NCBI RefSeq assembly: GCF_037975245.1
Contig: NC_092576.1
Span: 3,663,001-3,727,000 of the forward strand
Reading direction: 5' to 3'
Source: Apostichopus japonicus
Taxonomy: Eukaryota > Echinodermata > Holothuroidea > Aspidochirotida > Stichopodidae
DNA: 64,000 nucleotides
Of the stretch, positions 47,125 to 58,524 are shown piece after piece (positions within the stretch are counted from its first letter, which is position 1; each line of letters begins with the position of its first letter). Both the position numbers and the translations under genes were made by a program. The notes below the pieces were generated by a model, which saw nothing but the letters and a program-made list of their open reading frames with translations, did no database searches and was not told the origin of the DNA.

Positions 47125-49425
47125 TACGGAGCGTGGGTTATATCGCAATCTGCAATTGCGAAAATGACGTCACGTTCGAGGCTGTTCAAATCATATTTGA
47201 GATGTCCATTATTAACGATTAAACCTCGTTTCTCTGTCAAACGCAACATTAGCGTTCTCATACTTTGACTACATGTTTGAAAAATTAATTATCATTTTTT
47301 TAGGTTAATTTTCAGGGCTACCAGACAATCCTTTTAAGCTGCTTTCCACTTAGAAAATTGTTTCCTACCTCGTTTTCTGTTGTAGAATATACGCGTTGAC
47401 GAAGATTGGCTGCCCTCGAAAGAAAGGGTTTCAATTAAACCCAAGTTTTAAAAGTTAAAATGATACCAAGAACGTTTTTTGGTAAACATCCCAAACTTTG
47501 AGGATTTTTCATTTTAAAATAAGGCAAATTACTCTCCTCAAATTTTTGGTACAAACAGCTAGGGTGGTACTATATCTCTTCTAGAAAGAGAACCCAGATA
47601 TTTTCAAAATGACGCGTTTTGAGTTATCGGCTGTCATATACGACCTCTTTTGTACATTACTACCTCCTAAACTAATATTGAGAAATGCTAGAACCCTGAA
47701 ATTTGTAAAGGTGTAAGAAATTTATACTTATAATTAAAGTAGAAGACCCTCACAGCTCTAACATGGTTACGTTGGTATAACTTTGGCATCAAAACCCCTT
47801 CCTCATGCTGAATCGCAGCATGAAATAGCAACTTTAGAGCTGCACAACTTGCAAATATATTATAGGAAAGCATTTTTATCATTATTTTGCATTGTTTGTA
47901 CTAGACATAATAGCCTCTGAAAGAATCAAGTACCCTAAAGCAATGATTTAGGAACAATTTAAAATTTAAAATATCACATATTTCAGTAGTGAAAGATACC
48001 AAAATCGTATATTTTGAAACAGTTAACCTAACTCCACAAGACAATGTTTTTATAGATTATTTTTTTAAATTCATATTCTTTGGGATAGACTATATAGGCA
48101 TCTGTAATAGGAAGGTAGAAGAATATTTAATTGCTGAGAAATGAGACCTCAAAAATCAAGAAAATGCCAAAATGACACGGTGGGGACAAATTGTGGAATT
48201 TCAAGGTGTGATAAATCGGCCAATTTTGAAGCAATGTAACTGAAATTGTCAGAATATGCTTATTTTATGGTGTTCCAAGCATACAATAAATTTGGGGATC
48301 TTTGAAAAATGTCGAAGTAGAAGATACTCCAAAATTGGTGATTTGATATGGAATGAACCTGATATGATTCTACCTGCATGGTAAAGTATTAATTTCTTGT
48401 ATCATGGCAGAGATGTATCGTTATCAGAGAATCGCTGATAATCTGAAAACGATCCACCGAAAGTGCAGTGACTCACTCAGTGAGAAATATAGAAATATCA
48501 TGTCACCTCTAACTTGGTATAAGCTTCCACATATCAATATGATCAGAACCACACGGGGCATGTTACCAAGGTCATCTACGTTAAATTAATATCATTGTAA
48601 CTTGATTCTAATTTAACTCAGGGTTTTATTGAGGGAGTTCGATTGTTTTTTTCCTTGTTGCATATGACCACACTTATCACTTCCTTAAGAATTCCTTAAC
48701 AAATCTTGTCTAGAGGGGTTTTCTCCTACTTATACCCCCCTCCCCGCCCCTACCCCACCCCACTCCGCCAGACTGACTCACAGAATAGTATACAACAAGA
48801 CAAATCCTGGTGTACAGTACACATAAATTCATAACTTTGTTTGTTATACAATATTGTTATACAATATTGTTTGTTTCAAAAGCTGCAACTATAACTACAC
48901 TTTGCATCTAAACAGCCCGATTTTTACCTAATTTATTTTTAACGGGAAGCGGAGATCTCCCTTCTTCAGACCTCTCCTATCTCCTTATCAAAGATGGTGG
49001 TTGCGCGCCTGCTCTTTCTTGATAAATTATCTTAAAACCCGGAAATATTGCTTTGTGCTTGGGCTTGTAGTTATTATTACAATGTTGCCAGGCAATGATC
49101 AATCGCAAGTTTGGCAGAGTCAAATATTTGAGGTGGGGAAGGGGAGGGGGAGTGGGGTGTAGTTACACTAATAGGGTTGTTAACATCAGCTAATTCACCA
49201 AATCGATGAAATATCAGCTTCCAAAACATTACTCGGAATCATAAAATGACTCACTGGCGGATCCAAGGGGGGGGGGGGGCCAAGGGGGCCATGGCCCCCC
49301 CCCCCCCAAAGGTGAGCCAAAAAGTGTTTCCGAACATCCGCTAAATCATATGATTGGAAATTAAAAAATCGAGAGGAATAGCAGTGGTAGACTAGTCTAA
49401 ACCTTTTCGTTTTCTGGTTTAAAAT
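47125..49425. other. Intergenic, no recognised gene
   Basis: AT-rich unique sequence. G/C-runs near 49269-49310, next to cactggcggatccaagg, probably mark another decayed CAG-ended element. Confidence 0.5.
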
Positions 49426-49431
49426 TAAATG

Positions 49432-49943
49432 CAGAGCTCCCAACTGACCCGCAATTCGGGGGAATTAGACCCGCATTCTAACACCCAAACCCGCTGACCC
49501 GCACAAGCGTCCGAAAAAACCGCATTGTAATTGTCAAGTATACATAAAAAAAATTTGCATCAAATTTTGACTTAGCAACCATCATTTCTTTAGCATTTAG
49601 TATAATAGAGTATAAAACCTCCTTTACAGCATCGATTGAACCTCAAATTAGCCTATATTTCTTTTCATTGGGGCGAGCAGCGAACATTTTCATGCCACGG
49701 GAAAGAATGAATTATCACCTACTATTCAATTTATTGATGTTACACACAGAAAAAATGCATATTTCTCAGAAAATTTTGGGTGACAAAAGCCTTTCTAAGT
49801 GCCACCATTTTACATGTAGGCATCACCAGGATTCCAAAAAAAATCAAAAGGGGAGGGGGACACCCCCTCCCCTTATACCCTCCCCCAGGACAGCGATTCG
49901 TGGCGTGGACCAGCATTTGCCTTCTCAAGAGTTGGGAGCTATG
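49432..49943 (-). mobile_element. Miniature inverted-repeat element, 512 bp, 6-bp TSD, copy 2
   Basis: Inverted relative of 30744-31250. Ends CAGAGCTCCCAACT and (reverse complement) CATAGCTCCCAACT; exact 6-bp duplication taaatg at 49426-49431 and 49944-49949. Both copies share inner landmarks such as cctccttta..., gcatgaaaatgttc (inverted here) and a C/G-run next to one end. Confidence 0.85.
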
Positions 49944-50088
49944 TAAATGTATGAGCATGAGGATTTACAGTTTAACACCGTTTTGCAGTTACAGGCTGGT
50001 TGTAAGAAATTTATAACCTATGAGAAATAAAATTTCTTGAGAAAGATGATCCCAACTTTGTTTCACAAATATTTTAGAAAATTACACC

Positions 50089-51274
50089 TGGGAAACATTT
50101 TTTTTAGAAGTAAATTAACATCACCATTGTACACTTTTGTCGCACCAAATTGCATTTGAGGGCATTCAGCAATAGAAAATTTTCAAAAGGGGAGGGGGCA
50201 CCCCCTCCCCAGTGGCGGCGGAACCGGGGGCTTGGGGGGGGGGGGGGCTCATCCCCCAATGAAAAAGTTGAGGGGGCAAATGCATGATAAGCCCCCCCCC
50301 CCAATATTTACCAAGGTTTCGAAACGTGCATCTGCCCATTTTTCAATGCATACTTGTCGATCTGTCCGATGCACACGTATACTATATAGGTGTAATAATT
50401 TTAGTAATTGCTGGGGGACCCTCGGCCCGTCCCCTGGCTATAGACCACATTGTCACCCCAACCGCGTCTTCACGCCCCGTGAAAAGTGGAAGAAGTTAGT
50501 GTGAGTACCGGTAATCGTAACACAACTTCGTCTTAGGCCAATGACTTGCCTCATTTCAGCCAGTTCTCCAACATCCCCTTACTTAGTGGCGGAGCGTCCA
50601 TATATACAGTCAGGGGCGGATGCCCCCCCCCCCCCTGACGGACTCAAATGGACTGCTGGCGCCCTTTTCAGCTTTTCACTACTTTTTTACTCATTCGCGA
50701 TTATTGACTATTTTATTGCGCTCTCATATACCTATTGACATTTGTCATATTCTGTTGGTGTAATTTTCCGACAAAATGGCGACGACACCTATTTATTCTC
50801 CGTTTATCTGCAAATTAGTAAGGCCCGAAAGGGTGATTTCCTGCAATCTAGGGAGTGTCTTTACTCAAAAATTTTCTGACCGCTCCGCTTAGATAGTGTC
50901 GAAAGCGCCCCTACAGACTATTCTTGCCCCCCCCCCCCCTGACCAATACCCCTAGCTCCGCCACTGCCCTTACTACACTCAAAAACGTCTTTGCGAGTAC
51001 ACTTCGAGTAATAGCTACTCTCTTATTAAAACACCATCGAATATACAAATTACAATGTTTTTACAGACTTTCGTGCAATCTGAGAAATTGCAGGCTTGAG
51101 ACCCATATTCTAGGGGTAGGTATTCGAAGCATAAAACACTCGGGAAGTGCCGTTTCCGGCCATCTGGGGGTTTGAAAAAACCCAAAATTTTCTTGTACGC
51201 TCCGCTCCGCTTAGATAGTGTCCACACATTAGCCCCCCCCCCCCAATAATTTTTCCGTTCCGCCGCGCCTGGGC
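50089..51274 (+). mobile_element. Second copy of composite repeat block (43342-44556)
   Basis: From cctgggaaacattttt (50089) to ccgttccgccgcgcctg (about 51274), about 1.2 kb closely match 43342-44556. Both carry the nested element and the chain aaaatggcgacgacacctat. In this copy the GC-rich cores are shortened: the gcgccaac...ggtggcgct part is missing at about 50880 and 51200. Confidence 0.85.
50584..50966 (+). mobile_element. Nested hAT-like element, copy 2, exact 8-bp TSD
   Basis: Ends tAGTGGCGGAGCG and (reverse complement) CAGTGGCGGAGCTA; exact duplication cccttact at 50576-50583 and 50967-50974. Confidence 0.82.
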
Positions 51275-51462
51275 AGTAGTGGTACTGTGTAACTTAGTCC
51301 ACTTTCCCCTCCCGTTGATCGCTATAACCAAGGCTGAAATTAACCGCGCACCAGGCGCCTTTCTGTGCCCGCTACCAGTCAAACAGCGCCCTTAAGACCC
51401 AAAAAGAATGCCAGTTGATGGCGCTCGTTTCTAATTCCTTTTTGTAGACGTTGGTTCGATAC

Positions 51463-51860
51463 GCTTGAATTACTGATATCAGCAAATGAATTGGTGATAT
51501 CAGCAAATGAATTGTTGATATCAGCAATTCCAACATATCGCCAATTCAATTGCTGATATCAGCAAATCTTTGAGTGATATCACCAAATCATTTCATGATA
51601 TCAGCAATTCCGTTCCTCATATCACTAATTAATTAGTGATATGTCGGAATTGTTGATATCAGCAAATGATTTGCTGATATCATCAATTCAATTGCTGATA
51701 TCACCAATTCATTTGCTGATATCAGCAAATATTTGTTGATATCAGCTATTACTTATTGATATCAGCAATTATTTGGTGATATCACCAAATGAATTGGTGA
51801 TATCAGCAAATGAATTGGTGATATCACCAAATATTTGATGATATCATCAAATATCGAATA
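51463..51860. repeat. Array of GATATC-centred palindromes
   Basis: About 16 copies of GATATC, mostly every 22-26 bp, set in palindromes such as gctgatatcagc, ggtgatatcacc and gatgatatcatc. They are separated by aaatgaattg/aattcaattg spacers that are themselves nearly palindromic. An inversion point lies near 51627 (cactaattaattagtg). Not a simple tandem repeat: the flanking bases change in a compensating way on both sides of each centre. Confidence 0.9.
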
Positions 51861-52340
51861 AAAAGTAAAACGGCTTGCCATACGGCCGCAATATACACGG
51901 TACGTGTGTTATGCTACCACTGCATGAAACTGTGCTATATATTACGTATATTTACATACAGGGTACACTGTACACTGGCAGTATATTACAAATACCGTGT
52001 CACGTGATTAACGGTGAACCATCGAAACATATGAAATTGGCCTGCCCTCTAAAAATTTCCTAGCTGAGAGTGTGCTTTTAAGATGCATATAATATACATG
52101 CACATGCCAATAACATACAATCATTTTCCGTGTTATAACCCTTCCATGTTGATTAGAATTATTGGGGAAGTCGTTACAATAATAACGATAATAATAATAT
52201 AAGTTTAACCATTGAAAAACACATTGCAAATTATTATTCAGTTGGTGCCCGAAAAATTCTCAGCATATTGCCCAAATTTTCACAAACATTTTTGGTTGGG
52301 GCTGCAGCCCCCCCCCCCCCCGCCCCCCCCCCCCGCCTGC
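51861..52340. other. Intergenic with one TTAA-type repeat end
   Basis: At 52054-52081 aatttcctagctgagagtgt is followed by gctttTAA. It is the inverted form of the end seen at 29680-29703, so the GATATC array may belong to this TTAA-type element. C-runs lie at 52308-52334. Confidence 0.45.
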
Positions 52341-52358
52341 GAATTTTTTCAGTAAAGA

Positions 52359-52440
52359 TGGTCAGTCGGGTAAATGCGTTGCTTCAATAACATAAGGTGG
52401 AAAACGAAAGACCGCGAGTTCGAGCCCCCGTGTGGATTTT
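52359..52440 (+). ncRNA. tRNA-like pol III promoter head, possible SINE remnant
   Basis: TGGTCAGTCGG (52359-52369) fits the A box TGGCnnAGTnGG with one change. GAGTTCGAGCC (52416-52426) fits the B box GGTTCGAnTCC loosely. Their spacing (about 46 bp) is within the tRNA range. No clean acceptor stem or cloverleaf can be drawn, so a tRNA-derived SINE head is more likely than a functional tRNA. Confidence 0.35.
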
Positions 52441-54028
52441 CACCCCACTTTTTCTCATGTCCAAGTAGTTATGTCCAAGTATTATATCAATATTATAAGT
52501 TATGTCATGGTTTTAGTGCATGGTCATCTTATATATGAAACTCCGAAGATAGTGTGGTGAATATATATATAGTTTCTTTTGTTTATTTTCCTTCTAGATC
52601 TTATTAGAGGGAAATCTCAGCCCCAAAATGTGGTACATCCGTTTTAGGACAGTTTATCCTAATTTAAAGGCAGATGACTGGCTAGAATAAAAGACAAGGG
52701 AAACAGGTATTCATTCTGGAACAATTAAAAAGAGAGGATTTATTGCATAATAAAACAAGGGCAGTACTTGCACTCTTATTTACATTATTCGCTCATCAGT
52801 TAACAACAAATATGTGGCAGTTTCCACAATAAACCGTTCATTACTGGACCTCGTCTCTCACAAGGAGGTGCTATAGGAAAAGTTATTTTCCTATAGCACC
52901 GAGGTCCGATTGCAATCGGACCTCCGTTAGGTGTCCAATTTTTATTGATAATAGCTACCGTGGCCTCTAGTCTAGCTAGATCATAAAATTTCCTAATGCT
53001 GTAGGCCTACTGTCATTGTGTACAAATATTGCTGTGTAGATGTGTGTAAACTGTACGTACGTAACATACTACTGTACCAGTACTACAGTACTGAGTACAG
53101 TGTCATGTCAATCTGAAGACATTGTAAATTTGCACAACAGACAGCGATCATATTTCAACAAAGAAACCGATGCAAACGTCACGTAAGTTGTGCACAATGA
53201 TTCAGTATAATGTTATTATTGCAAGGCCTTTATACCTTAATACTTTCTGCTGTTGTACAACAATTATGTTGACTTATCAAATGCGATTTTCCCACTTTTG
53301 GTACGCACGCCGCCATCTTAACTGTAGTACGTCATCAACACAGCCTCGCTCTGATTGGCTAAACTCCACGTACACTGCCCGAAAGGTTCAGGAAAAAGAA
53401 ATTCGCCCCCCCCCCCCGCCTCCTACGCCTATCACTGATATGTCAATTATAAAGTTGACTTAAAGGAACATTATTTTTCAATTACATTTATTCTCATCTC
53501 TTATTTTCAGTCATAGTTGTTCCTTATACATCATATTAGCTAATGTTAGCACGTCACTGTTCTGATCCCATGAATTCCTTCCTCACTGTACGCCAATCCA
53601 TACTGATTAGTTGAGAGAGTTTCGAACACACGTTGTACACAGCTGTTTTGTCCCCTTGGCCTGCCATAGACGCAGTGGACAATGGTTGGACTTCCTGACA
53701 CAAACATGTTAACGCTGGCATGAATACGAATTGAAGCTGACTTCTTTTGCAAGCCATAGTGCTTTTTTTTTTCTCTGCACTATATTAATTCAACACAGAC
53801 ATATCTTCGATAAGCTGATGATGGCATTTATCAAAACAATGCTAACATATATTTCCAGGTCATATAATGGGAGCGCCAGTGCTGCATGTGACTGTATTAG
53901 GTCATTTAATATGATTCATGTATACGCCTAGGTACGCTGGGACTTCCCCTATTGACTCACAATGAATAGCTTCCTTCGAACTTGAAAGTGTCCTGGAAGG
54001 CTCCCTGCTCGGTAAGTAAGCGTATAAA
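52441..54028. other. Intergenic, no recognised gene
   Basis: AT-rich sequence with the double palindrome listed separately and a C-run at about 53405. A minus-strand ORF starting at 53757 (67 codons, containing MDWRTVRKEF) looks compositionally protein-like but has no motif I can name. Confidence 0.45.
52867..52924. repeat. Two adjacent perfect inverted repeats
   Basis: First, a 15-bp perfect stem (ggtgctataggaaaa / ttttcctatagcacc) with loop gtta at 52867-52900. Directly after it, a 24-bp perfect palindrome made of gaggtccgattg and its complement at 52901-52924. Confidence 0.95.
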
Positions 54029-54055
54029 CCATGGAGGGTCATGTGACGTGCTCCC
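54029..54055 (+). repeat. Left arm of a 27-bp inverted repeat
   Basis: aaccatggagggtcatgtga and cgtgct are found inverted at about 56672-56699 with two or three differences. The pair brackets 2.6 kb, including the element 54107-56199. Confidence 0.75.
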
Positions 54056-54329
54056 ATGTACGACTAACAAGTCAATTCGGAGACATAAGCGTCCCATAGA
54101 CAACAGCAGGGGCGGCGATCTGTTTCAAATATTAGGGGGGGACATTTGCTTGGGTGCAGGCGAATTACTATCTAAGCGGAGTGCCACCATTGGTTGGCGC
54201 GCAGCGAACAAGAAAAATTTTGGTTTTGATAGCCCCCCAGATCACCGGAAATGGCACTTCTCGGGCTTGAAAATGACCAACCAAATGTACACTTTTGCCT
54301 GAGAACCAAGTTTTTCCTAATAGTTTTTT

Positions 54330-54990
54330 AGCTCATACCAGCATGCTGGTGTGAGCTATTGTTACAGTGCAGCGTCTATCACTCTATCACTCTATCACTC
54401 TATCATTCTATCACTCTATCACTCTATCACTCTATCCGTCAACAATTGGTAAAACCGCTCCCACTCGCACAGTGTTTGATGGAATTTCATGAAACTTGGA
54501 CACAAGGACCATTGGGTATAGGGCCATCAGAGATGGTCCAAAATTTGGGGTCAAAGGTCACCTGTGGGCCGTAATGGGCCATTTTGTGGAAATACGCAAA
54601 ATGCTTCTTCTCCTACAGATTCCATGGTACAATGTTGAGGGTTTGTCACGATAGTACTATGGTAGTTTTACCTTCAGGGTGTTCATGAATTTGAGATCAA
54701 AGATCAACTAGGGGTCTTTTGTGGCCCGGGCCGCGGCCCTATATTTTCAAATTGCTCCTGTTCGTACAGTCTATGGCCAATTATAATGAAACTTAGTCAC
54801 AATGTTCCTCGGGATGAGAGTTACGAGGGGTGTTTGGAAAATTGAGGTCAAAGGTCATCAAAGGGGGTCATCGGGGGTCATTCTTTGTAATATTTTCAAA
54901 TATCTCAATCTCCTCAAGATTTTGATGGATCATATTCAAAGTTGAACTGATGATTGTTGGATTGTGTATGAATAAGGTGATGCCTAAAAA
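54330..54990 (+). repeat. Dispersed repeat with (ctatcact)n and AGGTCA motifs
   Basis: It begins with an inverted repeat agctcataccagcatgctgg / tgtgagct, then an 8-bp microsatellite (ctatcact, about 8 copies, 54378-54437). Diverged text follows with tgaaacttggacaca and ggtcaaaggtca. It shares the ggtcaaaggtca/cttggtatg style with 25440-26780. Confidence 0.75.
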
Positions 54991-55398
54991 TTTTTGGTCA
55001 AAAGTTGATTAATTACAATTAATCCCCATTGTTTAAAAAAATCTGAGCCTTCACTTTTTGCCAAAGCTCCTTTAATTTGTCTCCCAGTTTCTGCAGTGTT
55101 TGTTTACATTTGTGGTTAAGCTCTGCAGAGGCTGTTAGTGGAATTAAAGCAGGACTGGGAGTTGTTATTAACTGTTGAACTGTAAGCATGAGAGCCCTAT
55201 AGCCAATCAGCACTTGCCGATTCTTAGAAGTCTTTGAGCCTGAGGTATGTAGGCAGCTTGTGAAGTTATGTCTTGTAGGGAGTGCTTGTTATGTCTGCTA
55301 AGGTAGAGGGGGAGAAAGTTTAATAGGGTAGGTCAGTGGTATTGTTTGAGAGAGTGGGTAAAATAGGATTTAAAGGGGAAAATAGGCATTATAGCCAG
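54991..55398. other. Sequence inside hAT-like composite element
   Basis: Unique-looking 400 bp without recognised motif. It is followed by a CAG-type end and G-run at 55399-55440. Confidence 0.4.
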
Positions 55399-56207
55399 TG
55401 GTGTGGCCAGGATTCTGCTAACGGAGGGGGGGGGGGTATCCCTCATGGGCCCAAAATTGGTTTTGTGGGCCCTACATTTTTCAGCTCGAAAAGGTTTGAG
55501 CTTCTGCACCATTGGTGCTCTAGTTTTTTTTTCATTCATAACTTTTTTTCAAGATTGTCACCAGTCACACATTATGTTCGACCTCATTGCATCTCCTGTG
55601 GATCATTGCATTTGTAGGTAATTCTACGTAACGCCCCACAATACCAGTCAGCCCCACTTTTCAAGGTTTTAAGCCCATTATTTTTTCAAAATTTGAATAA
55701 TAAATTCACTTCAAAACATACCCATAATGTTGCAAAAAAATTCATCAATGGACAACCAATATAGAAAAAAAAACCTCAACCCCTAACAGACAGTTCAAAA
55801 TTGAACGAGTAGAGGGAAGTATGATGAAGAATGTTGGTCAAGTAATTTTCGAAAATTTAGACAGGCGCCTTGCGAGGAATTTGCCAAGGGAGGGGCATAG
55901 CTTGTGCCCAGACTTTCTAAGCGTAGCGCCACCATAAGTTGGCGCGAAGCGCAAAAGAAAATTTTGGCCGAAAATGCCTACCAGATCGATGGAAATGGCA
56001 CTTCCCAGGCCTTGTAAATGCATCTAAGCATTTTCTATTTTGAAATTACTAGCGATATCATAAAAAAATACAAAACATTTGCTTAATAAAAAAGTATGCC
56101 ACCAAATATTGGGGGGGGGGGATATTAGATACTATATCCCCCCACCTAAAATATTGGGGGGGACATGTCCCCCCCGTCCCCCCATGATCGCCGCCCATGG
56201 ACAACAG

Positions 56208-56742
56208 AACGCCACTAAAACGTTCATTTACAGAAAGTTTGAGAATAATTACTTTCCGTCTCATAAATAGCTTGATCTTCATAGACCCTGGCTACTATTC
56301 GAACATTTGCCAGTCTTATAGGTCACTCCTATCATATCATACGTGCAACAACGGCACTGAAATATCCTTGTGTTGCTAAAAAATAACGAATCATATCGTC
56401 TGCTGTTCGTGTCAATGCGCAGTCATGTACATATATATCGATAAGCTGCGTGCGTTCCAGCTACAGTTCGACTGTTTGAAAGAAAATAATCTAAATAACA
56501 AGTTTGGAATTTAAACATTACACATTGGAGAAAACTAGCACCTAGCTATATTACACAATTCGCGTAGCTTTACAAGACAGATGGGTAGCAATGAGATCAT
56601 GACATAATTAATTGTTGTAGAATGTACATTCAACGAGTAATACTATAAAAGTTGAGTGATACAAGGTAGCACGTCACATGACCCTCCCTGGTTGGTACGT
56701 TATTTTGCGAGTCTTGTCGTTAACATAGTCGGTCCAGGTCAG
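56208..56742. other. 5' flank of gene 2
   Basis: Unique sequence. The right arm of the 27-bp inverted repeat (about 56672-56699) lies 160 bp upstream of the gene 2 ATG. Confidence 0.5.
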
Positions 56743-56753
56743 TATATATATAT
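56743..56753 (+). promoter_or_regulatory. Possible TATA element of gene 2
   Basis: tatatatatat about 107 bp before the ATG at 56860. Simple AT repeats are common here, so the assignment rests on position alone. Confidence 0.3.
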
Positions 56754-56859
56754 GATGAAAATTTACTGATGCTATCGACAGACTACACCCAGTGGCCAGT
56801 GCTACTTGTGTTGTATGCTGTACTAATGATACTATTGTCTCGTACCACCTAAACGGAAC

Positions 56860-57039
56860 ATGGCCAATGTGAAATTAGTGCTCTTGGTTTTGCTGCTCTG
56901 TAGCATATTTAATTACAATGAAGCCTGTCCATCTGAATGCCAATGCTCAGAAGCATCAGAAATAACTTGTGATAGTATAGACGCTCTGCCGTCTTCATCG
57001 GAACTTTTCGACTCGCATTCACAGATAACCTCAGTGTTG
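56860..57039 (+). CDS. Gene 2, first exon: signal peptide and LRR N-terminal cap
   Basis: ATG with good context (aacATGG). MANVKLVLLVLLLCSIFNYN is a textbook secretion signal. CPSECQCSEASEITCDSIDA follows, the CPxxCxC...xxxxC pattern of an LRRNT cap (first Cys at about residue 23). It then reads LPSSSELFDSHSQITSVL. The exon probably ends at GTATCA (57040) or GTGTTG (57034). Both leave phase 0, whereas the next visible exon seems to need phase 2, so an unseen exon or a lesion lies between (see findings). This is the start of a paralog of gene 1. Confidence 0.8.
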
Positions 57040-58207
57040 GTATCACATAACGCTAGGCCTAATTCTTAACGTACCCATGTTTTGTAATTTTCTAATTAGG
57101 CCGAGACCTAGCCTTACGTTCTGAATTACAGTAGTTACCGTTACTTATCTCAGCGTTTAACAGCTTTAGTTTAGGAGCTCGTTGCAACCTGACGTAAGTG
57201 GCGTGGAATTAAGCATGAAACTAGCCTAGGTCATATTCGTCAGCCAGTGACGAGCCAAAATTTCAACAGTGGGAGGAAAATGAGCCTTATAGGGTGTGAA
57301 GACTCCCACAAAAAGAAACGTCTAATGCCGGTAATTTGACCTAGTGTCCAATGAGGTGTAACAGAAGTGTTAGACAGCACCATCGATCCCAGAAAATACA
57401 CACACACAGCTTGTTACCGTCGGTAATTAGACACTAGTGTACAGTAAGTACATTCAGCAGCTGCGGTCAATACCCACAGCACAGTGTACAGTACAAACCA
57501 TACAGCGATGGACATCTCAGGTCCAGCTAAAGATAACAAGGTATCACGTTTCATTACTGTACTGTCAGCATTTTGTAGCGACACGAACAAAACGTCACTT
57601 GCAAACAACGGAAAGTTAACTTTTTTCAGATGGCCGCACGCGGTTTGGGGCGAGTCTTCAATGCCTTTAAGTTAATGGTAGCGACGTGTAGATGCAGGAC
57701 TTAAAAAAGGTGTTGTTGTGTTGTGGCAGTCATTGAAGCTGACTCTCATGATAAGTAAACTGTTCAAAATTGACTTTTTTTAGGTGTCATGTCTCTAGTC
57801 TAAGTGTTATGTCTTTAGGTTAGACTTCCTAAATTGACTGCTTATAGTACAAGTCAAATGCTATTTCACCCTCATCAGACATACATTTCATGCTAAGTTG
57901 TGGTGAGCCTTTAAGCTGCCAGGTGCGTACTAGTGTAGTTGGTATAGTCTTGTTTTTTTATCCTATTTTGCCGTTTTCTGCACTTCTTACACTTTCTAAG
58001 CCAGTTTTCACAATGACTTTTTTTTTTGTTTCTTATTGTTGCTGGTTTTGTTTCAAATGAGAGTTTCAATATTGATGGAATGTATTGCAGTAGAACATAA
58101 GTTTTAATGCTAACCTATGATGTGATATTATAAAAATTAACTTGGTTGATACCTGTAAGTTTAACACCATTTGTGCTTAAGTTTTGTTATTCTTAACTTA
58201 CTTTCAG
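57040..58207. other. First intron of gene 2
   Basis: Holds the TTAA-flanked miniature element 57291-57666, otherwise unique sequence. A missing LRR exon may be hidden here, but I could not find one with both a valid acceptor and a donor. Confidence 0.5.
57291..57666 (+). mobile_element. TTAA-flanked miniature element (Kolobok-like), copy 2
   Basis: 376-bp relative of 6980-7348, same orientation. Right TTAA intact at 57667-57670; left site mutated to TTAT (57287-57290). Ends agggtgtgaagactc and gagtcttcaatgcct. ORFs here are the element's own sequence, not host exons. Confidence 0.85.
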
Positions 58208-58282
58208 GTCAATTTTGAATTCTAGATCAATAACTGAGATACCAGCAGATTACTTCAATGATCTGGCCATGCTTACCACAAT
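58208..58282 (+). CDS. Gene 2, LRR exon
   Basis: 75-bp exon (ctttcag acceptor, gtgagt donor). The only frame without a stop reads SILNSRSITEIPADYF, then NDLAMLTTM, matching xLxxxxITxIPxxxFxxLxxLxxM of an LRR. It leaves in phase 2 like the other LRR exons. It is three bases longer than the 72-bp standard. Confidence 0.75.
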
Positions 58283-58524
58283 GTGAGTATAGATACTGAT
58301 ACAATTCATAAGGAGAGGGCTACCTATTTAATGCTTCTTTTTTATGTATCACCAGCATGTATACTGCTTAATATGTAGCAGTTGACTCAGACCATCCAGT
58401 ACATGATGATCTTTTGTAATTCATATTGCAATAGGAAGCCATCAAAATTATAAATAATGAACCAGCCTAAGTAACGGCTTTAGTGTTTAATCCTTTCAAC
58501 AACAATAAAGGTATAGAAAATGAG

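Larger units (their letters stand above)
54107..56199 (-). mobile_element. hAT-like composite element, 2.1 kb, exact 8-bp TSD
   Basis: Ends CAGGGGCGGCGATC and (reverse complement of right end) CATGGGCGGCGATC. Exact 8-bp duplication gacaacag at 54099-54106 and 56200-56207. Inside are the GC-rich core in reverse orientation near each end (about 54165-54275 and 55915-56020), another CAG-type left end at about 55399, and the AGGTCA-type repeat 54330-54990. I find no transposase. ORFs of 60-110 codons are without motif. Confidence 0.85.

Noticed and set aside
48404-48589. 61-codon ORF (MAEMYRYQRIADN...) as a gene
   Set aside because: Looks protein-like at the start, but has no motif, no exon-like borders and no neighbour that supports it.
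52359-52440. Functional tRNA gene
   Set aside because: A- and B-box-like motifs exist, but acceptor and anticodon stems cannot be paired.
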